In this document: positions 1 through 5,336 of the stretch, piece after piece | Numbering within the stretch: the stretch's first letter is position 1 | Layout: every line of letters starts with the position of its first letter | NCBI GenBank assembly: GCA_016929205.1 | Contig: JAFGJF010000694.1 | Coordinates: forward strand, 1-6,096 | Source: Anaerolineae bacterium | Lineage (GTDB): Bacteria > Chloroflexota > Anaerolineae > JAFGEY01 | Length of the DNA stretch: 6,096 nucleotides | Reading direction: 5' to 3' | Notes under the pieces: generated by a model | Databases searched by the model: none | Seen by the model: the letters and a program-made list of their open reading frames with translations, nothing else | What the model was told of the DNA's origin: nothing | Position numbers and translations under genes: made by a program

Positions 1-559
1 TCTTGCCGCGCTTGGACTGCGCGCCGATGCCCAGGTTTTTGATCGATCCGCCGATGACCCCCAGCGGGTGCCCCTTGAAATGGGTCAGCACGATCATCAC
101 ATTGGCCAGGGCGATGGCCTTGGCGATGTAAGCCTCTTTGAGGATGTATCCTTCGGGCAGATCGATGCGCACATCGTCCGTGCCGTTGAATCCATCGGCG
201 ACAATGAAGGGGCAGCCCAAGGTGGCCGACGTATAACCATTGCGCTCGGCCGTGATCAACAGGTCGAGCGCAGTGGCCCGAGTTGAAGCCATCGAATAGG
301 TCTGGGTTACCGTATCGCAGACGAATGGCCGCCCGCCCAATGCCTTGATCCGATCGGCCAGGGTCCGGGCATAAACGGGTCTCAAATAAGCAGTGTTGTT
401 CCACTCACCACAGTGCAGTTTGATCGCCACGCTGTCACCGGGGGTGATCATCTCGCTAAAGCCCGCCGCCTCAAAGACGGTCACCATCTGCTGCACCAGT
501 CCCGTTGCCGAGGAGTGGCTGCGGCCATCTGACCCCATCGAGTACACTTTTGAAGCCAT
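1..559 (-). CDS. DUF362 family protein (COG2768-like Fe-S center protein), 3' end cut by window edge
   Basis: The minus strand is open from an ATG at 559-557 to the window edge, giving 186 residues with no stop. The start follows an AGGAG (566-570) at ideal spacing. Visible motifs are VAIKLHCGEWNNTAYLRP (residues 44-61), CDTVTQTY (81-88) and HFKGHPLGVIGGSIKNLGIG (160-179). These are hallmarks of the DUF362 subgroup annotated as 'uncharacterized Fe-S center protein' (COG2768). Family members are usually about 350-380 residues, with a ferredoxin-like [4Fe-4S] region near the C-terminus; that half lies outside the window, so cluster binding is inferred. No signal peptide is seen, so it is probably cytoplasmic. 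It lies 77 bp downstream of the small gene at 637-1047 on the same strand and could share its transcript. It differs clearly from the DUF362 protein at 4136-5269. The molecular function of the family is not known to me. Confidence is high for the family and low for any role. Confidence 0.9.
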   Translation of the reverse strand, partial: MASKVYSMGSDGRSHSSATGLVQQMVTVFEAAGFSEMITPGDSVAIKLHCGEWNNTAYLRPVYARTLADRIKALGGRPFVCDTVTQTYSMASTRATALDLLITAERNGYTSATLGCPFIVADGFNGTDDVRIDLPEGYILKEAYIAKAIALANVMIVLTHFKGHPLGVIGGSIKNLGIGAQSKRGK

Positions 560-565
560 GATCAT

Positions 566-570
566 CTCCT
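566..570 (-). promoter_or_regulatory. Ribosome binding site of the minus-strand DUF362 gene
   Basis: Reading the minus strand, AGGAG is followed by six bases and then the ATG at 559-557. This is a canonical Shine-Dalgarno arrangement and fixes the start of the DUF362 gene, which is otherwise truncated by the window edge. Confidence 0.75.
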
Positions 571-636
571 TTTTACTGCTGTGAAAGCAATTTTATCGTC
601 GCTCACTTGGTGACGACATAGACAGCGGTGTTCCAA

Positions 637-1047
637 TCATACCTGCAGTCGTTCGAGGAACATCTGCGCTTTTGATGTCCTGAATCTGCACGCTATTGTA
701 CCAGACCATGTCTCATTGAATGTCGAGGCGTCGTATTGAACGAGCAACGTGTCGCCTTTTTCAATGATGCAACAGAGCTTGGAGACATGTTCACGATCCA
801 GCGGAACGTAGATCAGCGGCTTGACCAGGGCAAATGCCGCGAATGTTTGTCCAGTCAGCACGATGGATCCTGTGAACCAGCTTTTCTTCCAGGAATGGTA
901 CCGGCCGGGCGCTTGGAATTTTTTCAGGGTGATTGAACCGCCTATCCCTTCATCCAGCAGGAGGATGCCCTCACCGTAGAGTATAGACGCGTATCGCTTG
1001 GGGAGTTTTCCCCAGCCAAAGAGACGGTGCAGTAGTGTCTTTTTCAT
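637..1047 (-). CDS. Small hypothetical protein, 136 aa, possibly PH-like beta-rich fold
   Basis: A complete reading frame from ATG (1047-1045) to TGA (639-637). I do not recognise the family. The N-terminus is basic (MKKTLLHRLFGWGKLPKRY), followed by alternating hydrophobic stretches that look like beta strands (residues 21-32, 60-75, 99-105, 114-122) and a short C-terminal amphipathic helix (about 124-134, SKAQMFLERL). That order, strands and then one helix, recalls the small PH-like domains found in bacteria, but this is inference from pattern only. There is no signal peptide or clear membrane segment. Cys92-Cys93 and Cys120 form no known metal motif. The start has only a weak GGAA (1053-1056) five bases upstream. 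Base composition looks less GC-rich than the plus-strand genes. It precedes the DUF362 gene by 77 bp in the same direction. Amino-acid composition and hydrophobic periodicity argue that it is a real gene rather than a shadow frame. Confidence 0.6.
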   Translation of the reverse strand: MKKTLLHRLFGWGKLPKRYASILYGEGILLLDEGIGGSITLKKFQAPGRYHSWKKSWFTGSIVLTGQTFAAFALVKPLIYVPLDREHVSKLCCIIEKGDTLLVQYDASTFNETWSGTIACRFRTSKAQMFLERLQV

Positions 1048-1126
1048 CGTCGTTCCGAGTGTCGCCCCGCGAGCATTCCACCTGATAGAGCAATCAGATA
1101 AACGCTGGACAATGATTAAACGAGTC

Positions 1127-1183
1127 TATCCACAAATTACGCAGATGGCGCAGATTAAAAGAAATCTGTGGAATCTGCGGATA
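1127..1183. repeat. Imperfect palindromic repeat with CGCAGAT words (possible dispersed MITE-like or REP-like element)
   Basis: The outer arms at 1127-1146 and 1164-1183 are inverted copies matching at 16 of 20 positions, sharing the pattern TATCC-CA-ATT-C-CAGAT. Inside them, CAGATT (1151-1156) and AATCTG (1163-1168) form a second, perfect 6-bp hairpin with a 6-base loop. The left half also carries a near-tandem repeat, ACGCAGAT followed by GCGCAGATT. Arrays of 'CGCAGATT' words flanked by 'TATCC' recall short dispersed repeats that I remember from environmental bacterial genomes, often in intergenic DNA; that resemblance is from memory and unverified. The element lies between divergent genes and could be a mobile miniature repeat, a transcript-end hairpin or a protein-binding site. 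Confidence 0.6.
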
Positions 1184-1251
1184 ACAGCTTTGGCTCAATT
1201 GTACGGGTTCTATCTGGTTTCTCTATAAATACCGGCTGTAGAGAAGCCATT

Positions 1252-1276
1252 TAGGTGGAATCGTAGGTGGATAGCG
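1252..1276 (+). repeat. Short tandem duplication, two units
   Basis: TAGGTGGAATCG (1252-1263) is followed directly by TAGGTGGATAGCG (1264-1276), and a third partial TAGG begins at 1277. The first eight bases of the two units are identical. It lies about 130 bp upstream of the GH13 promoter. It could be an operator pair or chance slippage; there is no further evidence. Confidence 0.35.
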
Positions 1277-1380
1277 TAGGCCCATATCAAAGAGTATACT
1301 CGAAAAGATTTTGAAGCACAAGTTCAATAGGTAGATTATGAGGGGCGATTCGTGCGAGGTAATTAATCCTATTCCCGTCT

Positions 1381-1408
1381 TTGTGTTTGCCGCAAGGTGG
1401 GGTATAAT
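1381..1408 (+). promoter_or_regulatory. Probable sigma70-type promoter of the GH13 gene
   Basis: A perfect TATAAT lies at 1403-1408. With a 16-base spacer, the -35 would be TTGTGT (1381-1386), which keeps the TTG of the consensus but little else. Transcription would begin near 1415, giving a leader of about 25 bases before the ATG at 1440. This supports 1440 as the translation start, because the alternative in-frame ATG at 1407 lies inside the -10 box. The -10 is strong and the -35 weak, which may mean an activator is needed. Confidence 0.5.
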
Positions 1409-1439
1409 GGGGCGAAATCCAACGAGAAAGCGAACGCCC

Positions 1440-2954
1440 ATGACCGAACAACAAACCGCCCCATCCAGCACTGCCATTCTCACCCCCGAATGGGTCAAGG
1501 ATGCCGTCTTTTACCAGATCTTTCCCGACTCTTTTGCCCGCAGCGAACGCGTCGCCAAGCCCGGCGGCGTGCAGCCGTGGGGTTCACTGCCAACGCCGCA
1601 CGGTTACAAGGGCGGCGATCTGTTGGGCGTCGTCGAGCATCTTGATGTGCTCGCCGACCTGGGGATCAATGCCATTTATTTTTGCCCGGTCTTCCAATCG
1701 GCGTCCAATCATCGCTACCACACCCACGACTATTACCAGGTCGACCCTATGCTCGGCGGGAACGCTGCCCTGCGCGAGCTGCTCGATGAAGCCCACAAAC
1801 GTGGGATCCGCATCGTGCTCGATGGTGTGTTCAACCACGCCAGCCGGGGCTTTTTCCAGTTTAGCGACATTCTCGAAAACGGGCTCAAGTCAGCTTATGT
1901 GGACTGGTTTGTGATCAAGGATCGAAACAAGCCGCTCAACGCGTATAATGACGGGACCGTGACCGAGGAATGCCAGTGGGATCCCAACTATCGCTGCTGG
2001 TGGGATCTGCCGGCGCTGCCCGAGTTCAACACCGACAACGCCGAGGTGCGGGAGTTTTTGCTGGACGTGGCCGAGCACTGGATCGAATTTGGCATCGACG
2101 GTTGGCGGCTGGACGTGCCCGAGGATATCGATGACGAGCCATTCTGGCAGGCATTCCGGCGGCGGGTCAAGGCGATCAACCCTGAGGCCTACATCGTCGG
2201 CGAGATCTGGCATCCGGCGCAGGACTGGCTGCGCGGTGACCGCTTTGACGCGGTGATGAATTACGTCTTTAACCGCACCGCGCAGTCCTTTTTTGGCGGC
2301 GACAGGCTGGATACGAGCGTCCACCCGGGCGGGTATGATCTCGAGCCGATCAAGGCCGGGGAATTTGGCCGGCGCATCGAAGAGATGCTGGCGTTGTACG
2401 ACTGGCAGGTCACCCAGGTGCAGCTCAACCTGCTGGGCAGTCACGACACGCCGCGCATCCTGTCGATCCTGGGTGAGGACAAAGCGCGGCTCAAGATGGC
2501 GGTGCTCTTTCAGATGACGATGCCCGGCGCGCCGTGCATCTATTATGGCGATGAAGTGGGTATGCTCAGCGTACCCAGCCCGGGGCACGAGGGACGGGCG
2601 ACCATGTCGTGGGACAAGGCGAGCTGGGATGGTGATCTGCGCGATGCGGTCAAGCGTGCTATCGCCCTCCGCCACGCTTATCCGGCGCTGCGACGCGGCA
2701 AGTTTGTGCCGGTGCATGCCGACGATGAACACAATGTCTATGCTTTTGTGAGGCATTTGGGCGAGGAAACGATCGTGGTTGTGTTTAACAATGGAGACGC
2801 ACCTTACCCGCTCGATGTGCCTGTCGGGGAATGGCTGGCAGATGGCATGCTGTTAAGCGACTGCCTGGGCCAGGGCAAGTGTGCCGTCAGCGGCGGGCGA
2901 GCCGGTGGTCTCACTATGTCGCCTCGATCGAGCGTGGTGCTGCTCAAAGTGTAG
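1440..2954 (+). CDS. Alpha-amylase family (GH13) glycoside hydrolase, cyclomaltodextrinase/neopullulanase-like
   Basis: Predicted to hydrolyse alpha-1,4 (perhaps alpha-1,6) links of maltooligosaccharides, cyclodextrins or pullulan with retention of configuration. The product has 504 residues. GH13 signatures appear in order: DGVFNH (128-133, region I), GWRLD with nucleophile Asp225 (221-225, region II), VGE with acid/base Glu255 (region III) and GSHD with Asp336 (333-336, region IV). LPALPEFNTDN (190-200) sits where the GH13_20 'MPKLN' region lies, supporting the neopullulanase/cyclomaltodextrinase branch. All catalytic residues are present. The (beta/alpha)8 barrel starts almost at once (WVKDAVFYQIFPD, 18-30), so the N-terminal CBM34-type domain of classic members is missing; a beta-sandwich fills about residues 420-504. 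No signal peptide, so cytoplasmic. The frame stays open to an ATG at 1338, but 1440 fits the promoter at 1381-1408 and the start of homology. Its Shine-Dalgarno is poor. Probably monocistronic. Exact substrate uncertain. Confidence 0.93.
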   Translation: MTEQQTAPSSTAILTPEWVKDAVFYQIFPDSFARSERVAKPGGVQPWGSLPTPHGYKGGDLLGVVEHLDVLADLGINAIYFCPVFQSASNHRYHTHDYYQVDPMLGGNAALRELLDEAHKRGIRIVLDGVFNHASRGFFQFSDILENGLKSAYVDWFVIKDRNKPLNAYNDGTVTEECQWDPNYRCWWDLPALPEFNTDNAEVREFLLDVAEHWIEFGIDGWRLDVPEDIDDEPFWQAFRRRVKAINPEAYIVGEIWHPAQDWLRGDRFDAVMNYVFNRTAQSFFGGDRLDTSVHPGGYDLEPIKAGEFGRRIEEMLALYDWQVTQVQLNLLGSHDTPRILSILGEDKARLKMAVLFQMTMPGAPCIYYGDEVGMLSVPSPGHEGRATMSWDKASWDGDLRDAVKRAIALRHAYPALRRGKFVPVHADDEHNVYAFVRHLGEETIVVVFNNGDAPYPLDVPVGEWLADGMLLSDCLGQGKCAVSGGRAGGLTMSPRSSVVLLKV

Positions 2955-2986
2955 AGTCTGGATCTCAAAACAAGTCTCACACCAGG

Positions 2987-3010
2987 CTGCGGCGGTACAA
3001 CTCACCGCAG
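2987..3010 (+). other. Small hairpin between the GH13 gene and the Fe-S operon
   Basis: CTGCGG (2987-2992) can pair with CCGCAG (3005-3010) across a 12-base loop, or alternatively GCGGT (2992-2996) with ACCGC (3004-3008) across 7 bases. No T-run follows, so it is not a standard intrinsic terminator. The right arm and what follows (CACCGCAGAGCGCAAAGAA) resemble another purine-rich 'CGCAGAG' repeat style, possibly a degenerate remnant. It sits in the 84-bp gap between genes and could slow or attenuate read-through. Confidence 0.3.
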
Positions 3011-3026
3011 AGCGCAAAGAATAGAT

Positions 3027-3032
3027 AGGAAG
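3027..3032 (+). promoter_or_regulatory. Ribosome binding site of the winged-helix/ferredoxin gene
   Basis: AGGAAG lies six bases before the ATG at 3039. This is the best Shine-Dalgarno among the plus-strand genes apart from the one at 5326-5330, and it supports 3039 as the true start. Confidence 0.65.
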
Positions 3033-3038
3033 ACAAAT

Positions 3039-4118
3039 ATGAGTAAAGAGATTTATCGTAAACTAGCGCAGCGGTTGGATGCCATTCCCAACGGCTTTCC
3101 CGCCACCGAAAGCGGAGTCGAACTACGCCTCTTGGCCAAGATGTTCGAGCCGGAAGAAGCGGCGTTAGCGGCGGTGATGAAGCTGACCAAGGAGCCGGCA
3201 GCCGATATCGCCGCGCGTGCCGGTGTTGATGAGAAAACGGCGCGCCGCACGCTCAAGCAGATGGTCAAGAATGGCCTGATCACGGCAGGACGGGGTGAGG
3301 GTGAACTGGTCTACGGCCTGATGCCTTTTGCCTTTGGCGTGTACGAATACCAGTTGCCGCGCCTGGATAAGGAGATGGCCGAGCTGTTTGAGGCCTACTA
3401 TGTGGAGAGCAAAGCCGGGATCATGCGCGATACACCCTCCATCCATCGTGTGATCCCGGTCGAGCAGGCCATTCCTGTCGATCTAGAGATCTTTCCCTAC
3501 GAGCGGGCGACCGAGATGATTGAAAACGCCAAGTCCTGGGGGGCGCGTGACTGCATCTGCCGTGTGCAACAAAAGTTGGTCGGCAAAGGGTGTGATGCGC
3601 CGATCGAGAACTGTATCAGTTTCGCCCCAGTCGAGGGCGCGTTTGACCATGCCACGACGATGCGCCCCCTGACCAAGGAAGAAGCGCTGCAGATCTTGCG
3701 GGAAGCGGCTGATGCCGGCCTGGTGCATTCGACCGGCAACTATCGCGATGGCAACCACTATATCTGCAACTGCTGCACCTGCTGCTGCGGCGTGCTGCGC
3801 GGCGTGGCCGAGTTTGGTATGCCTACTGCCGTTGCTCACTCCGACTTTGCCGCCGTGGTCGACGCGGATCTGTGCATTGGCTGCGAAAGCTGTCTCGACC
3901 GTTGCCAGTTCGGGGCGCTCTCGGTGCCGGACGATCTGTGTACCGTCGATTATGGGCGCTGTGTGGGCTGCGGCGTGTGCGTGTCATCGTGCCCAGTCGA
4001 TGCGCTGTCGCTGCGCCGCCGGGAGGAGGATGAGCGTATGGCGGTGCCGGTGAACAATGCCGCCTGGCTACAGGTGCGGGCACAGAACCGCGATATTTCG
4101 CTTTCCGATGTGTTGTAA
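3039..4118 (+). CDS. Winged-helix / cysteine-rich / two-[4Fe-4S] protein (ferredoxin-type redox protein or regulator)
   Basis: A protein of 359 residues with three parts. First, about residues 35-98 form a winged helix-turn-helix: DIAARAGVDEKTARRTLKQM (56-75) is the helix-turn-helix and the glycine-rich AGRGEGELVYGL (83-94) the wing. Second, residues 170-250 hold a dense cysteine set: CICR (172-175), C185, C192, then CNCCTCCC (243-250). Third, two [4Fe-4S] motifs follow: C279-C282-C285-C289 and C308-C311-C314-C318. The first ends in Cys-Gln instead of the usual Cys-Pro. C301 lies between them. There is no signal peptide or membrane segment, so it is cytoplasmic. Proteins joining an N-terminal HTH to this CxCR...CNCC...ferredoxin order occur in anaerobes, where they are annotated only as 4Fe-4S binding proteins. 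Role inferred: electron carrier or redox-sensing regulator of its own operon. It is followed after 17 bp by the DUF362-ferredoxin gene. High confidence for domains, low for role. Confidence 0.88.
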   Translation: MSKEIYRKLAQRLDAIPNGFPATESGVELRLLAKMFEPEEAALAAVMKLTKEPAADIAARAGVDEKTARRTLKQMVKNGLITAGRGEGELVYGLMPFAFGVYEYQLPRLDKEMAELFEAYYVESKAGIMRDTPSIHRVIPVEQAIPVDLEIFPYERATEMIENAKSWGARDCICRVQQKLVGKGCDAPIENCISFAPVEGAFDHATTMRPLTKEEALQILREAADAGLVHSTGNYRDGNHYICNCCTCCCGVLRGVAEFGMPTAVAHSDFAAVVDADLCIGCESCLDRCQFGALSVPDDLCTVDYGRCVGCGVCVSSCPVDALSLRRREEDERMAVPVNNAAWLQVRAQNRDISLSDVL

Positions 4119-4126
4119 TCATTTCT

Positions 4127-4131
4127 GGGGA
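4127..4131 (+). promoter_or_regulatory. Ribosome binding site of the DUF362-ferredoxin gene
   Basis: GGGGA lies four bases before the ATG at 4136, inside the 17-bp gap after the TAA at 4116-4118. Spacing is short and the match modest. Translation probably benefits from ribosomes finishing the upstream gene. Confidence 0.5.
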
Positions 4132-4135
4132 TATT

Positions 4136-5269
4136 ATGAATCAGTCATCAAGCCCGACCGTGTCTGTCGTATCGTGCCCGGACTATGACCTGGACGTCGT
4201 TCGCCAGGCTGTCAGGGCTGTCTTGCAGCCGCTGGGTGGGATCGAACGCTTCGTCAAACCGCGCATGCGGGTGCTGCTCAAACCAAACTTGCTGAACGAC
4301 GCTCCACTGGAACGGGCTGTGACCACGCATCCCGTGCTGATCCAGGCTGTTGCCGAATTGGTACAAGAGGCGGGCGGGCGGGTGTGGATCGGCGATTCGC
4401 CCGGCGGCCGGATCGAGGACAATGCTCACGTCTATTGTACAAGCGGCGCGGCCGAGGTTGCCGGACAGGTTGAAGCCGAGTTGATCTTTTTCGACGGCGT
4501 TGCCTGGAAGACGCTCAGCGGCGCGGATTATTATATCGCCCGCCAGGTGTTCGAAGCGGATCTGGTGATCGATCTGCCTAAGCTCAAGACGCATGTCCTG
4601 ACCTTGTATACCGGTGCGGTCAAGAATCTGTTTGGCACCATTCCCGGCAAACGCAAACGAGAGTTGCACTTTCGCGCCCCCGGTGCGACCGATTTTTCCA
4701 AGATCCTGGTCGATGTGCTCGAACTGGTGCGGCCCGGGTTAACGATCATGGATGGTGTGTTCGGACTGGAAGGGAATGGCCCCGGCACCGGTGGCATTGT
4801 TCACCATTATGGTTCGCTGGCGGCGTCGGCGGATCCGGTTGCCCTCGATACGGTGCTCACGCAGGCAATGGGCTACCGCACCGGACAGGTCGTTCACCTG
4901 ACCCAGGCTGCTGCACGTGGACTGGGTGTGGCCGATCGGGGAGCGATCGACGTCGCTGGAGATCGGGCAGCGTTGGATTTTGGGCGGTTGCGACTGCCCA
5001 GGACACGTTGGTATATGGATATGCCGTCGTGGATCAGCGCGCCGCTACAGCAGACGATCAAACTGCGTCCCGAACTCGATGCTTCGCTGTGCATAGGCTG
5101 CGGGCGCTGCGTCGAGGTGTGTCCGGGCGAGGCGATCACGGCTGGCAGACCGCCGGTTTTTGATTTCGATCGCTGCGTAGGCTGTCTGTGCTGCGTCGAG
5201 ATCTGTCCCCAGGCCGCGTTAGGCCTGCACCGGAGCTGGCTGGCAAGAGTGGTTGGGGTTGGACGGTAA
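4136..5269 (+). CDS. DUF362 protein with C-terminal 2x[4Fe-4S] ferredoxin domain
   Basis: A complete protein of 377 residues. The DUF362 domain covers about residues 8-290: VLLKPNLL (46-53), GDSPGG (86-91), DLPKLKTH (146-153), GAVKNLFG (160-167) and MDGVFGLEGNGPGTGG (205-220) are its conserved blocks. SADPVALDTVL (231-241) is also typical. A bacterial-type dicluster ferredoxin closes the protein: C319-C322-C325-C329-Pro and C347-C350-C353-C357-Pro, with an extra Cys352. Eight cluster cysteines are intact, so two [4Fe-4S] clusters are expected. No signal peptide, so it is probably cytoplasmic. The family has no firmly established reaction that I know of; conserved Lys, Asp and Gly-rich segments suggest an enzyme or a binding protein that receives electrons through the ferredoxin tail. 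It lies 17 bp after the winged-helix/ferredoxin gene and 67 bp before the 2-hydroxyacid dehydrogenase, all on one strand, so it is the middle of a probable operon and could exchange electrons with the upstream protein. Confidence 0.92.
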   Translation: MNQSSSPTVSVVSCPDYDLDVVRQAVRAVLQPLGGIERFVKPRMRVLLKPNLLNDAPLERAVTTHPVLIQAVAELVQEAGGRVWIGDSPGGRIEDNAHVYCTSGAAEVAGQVEAELIFFDGVAWKTLSGADYYIARQVFEADLVIDLPKLKTHVLTLYTGAVKNLFGTIPGKRKRELHFRAPGATDFSKILVDVLELVRPGLTIMDGVFGLEGNGPGTGGIVHHYGSLAASADPVALDTVLTQAMGYRTGQVVHLTQAAARGLGVADRGAIDVAGDRAALDFGRLRLPRTRWYMDMPSWISAPLQQTIKLRPELDASLCIGCGRCVEVCPGEAITAGRPPVFDFDRCVGCLCCVEICPQAALGLHRSWLARVVGVGR

Positions 5270-5304
5270 AAGTCTGTTTTGAGGTAGTGCTTGCGAGAAG
5301 GATG

Positions 5305-5334
5305 CTCAAAGGGGATATGTTCAAAGGGAGAATG
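5305..5334 (+). repeat. Tandem 15-bp duplication carrying two Shine-Dalgarno-like sites
   Basis: CTCAAAGGGGATATG (5305-5319) is followed directly by TTCAAAGGGAGAATG (5320-5334). They match at 11 of 15 positions, including TCAAAGGG and the final ATG. Each unit holds a G-rich Shine-Dalgarno-like run, but neither internal ATG is in frame with the dehydrogenase that starts at 5337. The second unit supplies the working ribosome site (GGGAG, 5326-5330). It may be a slippage duplication or a way to tune initiation. Confidence 0.4.
5326..5330 (+). promoter_or_regulatory. Ribosome binding site of the 2-hydroxyacid dehydrogenase gene
   Basis: GGGAG lies six bases before the ATG at 5337. It supports 5337 over the closer upstream ATGs at 5317 and 5332, which are out of frame. 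Confidence 0.65.
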
Positions 5335-5336
5335 CA

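Larger units (their letters stand above)
1048..1439. other. Divergent intergenic region, about 390 bp
   Basis: This stretch separates the minus-strand gene ending at 1047 from the plus-strand GH13 gene. It is visibly more AT-rich than the flanking plus-strand coding DNA, and I see no convincing gene in it. It contains a small inverted repeat CTGAT-N6-ATCAG (1082-1097), the palindromic CGCAGAT-type repeat (1127-1183), a 12-13 bp tandem duplication (1252-1276) and the likely GH13 promoter (1381-1408). It must also hold the promoter for the minus-strand pair; the best candidate I can find there is weak (minus-strand TTGTCC, 17-base spacer, TCTATC), so I do not list it separately. Confidence 0.6.

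Noticed and set aside
68..584. Plus-strand open frames at 68-286 and 393-584
   Set aside because: They are shadows of the minus-strand DUF362 gene, whose motifs and ribosome site are clear.
601..690. Possible frameshifted C-terminal extension of the small minus-strand protein (another frame reads RYDWNTAVYVVTK then stop)
   Set aside because: The 136-residue frame already ends in a plausible amphipathic helix, and the alternative frame joins to nothing recognisable further upstream. Chance seems likelier than a frameshift.
1082..1097. Inverted repeat CTGAT-N6-ATCAG as an operator
   Set aside because: Five-base arms are common by chance and no known regulator site matches. It is mentioned only within the intergenic entry.
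998..1228. Plus-strand open frame of 76 codons running through the palindromic repeat
   Set aside because: It overlaps the start of the minus-strand small gene and then intergenic repeat DNA. It shows no protein-like composition in the second half and no ribosome site.
1223..1498. Minus-strand open frame of 91 codons across the GH13 promoter
   Set aside because: It overlaps the promoter and the GH13 N-terminus and has no recognisable domain.
1890..2756. Long minus-strand open frame (288 codons) opposite the GH13 gene
   Set aside because: It lies wholly antisense to a gene with intact catalytic motifs. Its translation is rich in His, Arg and Val without family motifs, as expected from the complement of GC-rich coding DNA.
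2985..3026. Intrinsic terminator after the GH13 gene
   Set aside because: The stem is only 5-6 bp and no T-run follows, so I list it only as a hairpin.
4148..4669. Minus-strand open frame (173 codons) opposite the DUF362-ferredoxin gene
   Set aside because: Antisense shadow of a clearly conserved gene, with no recognisable motif and no ribosome site.
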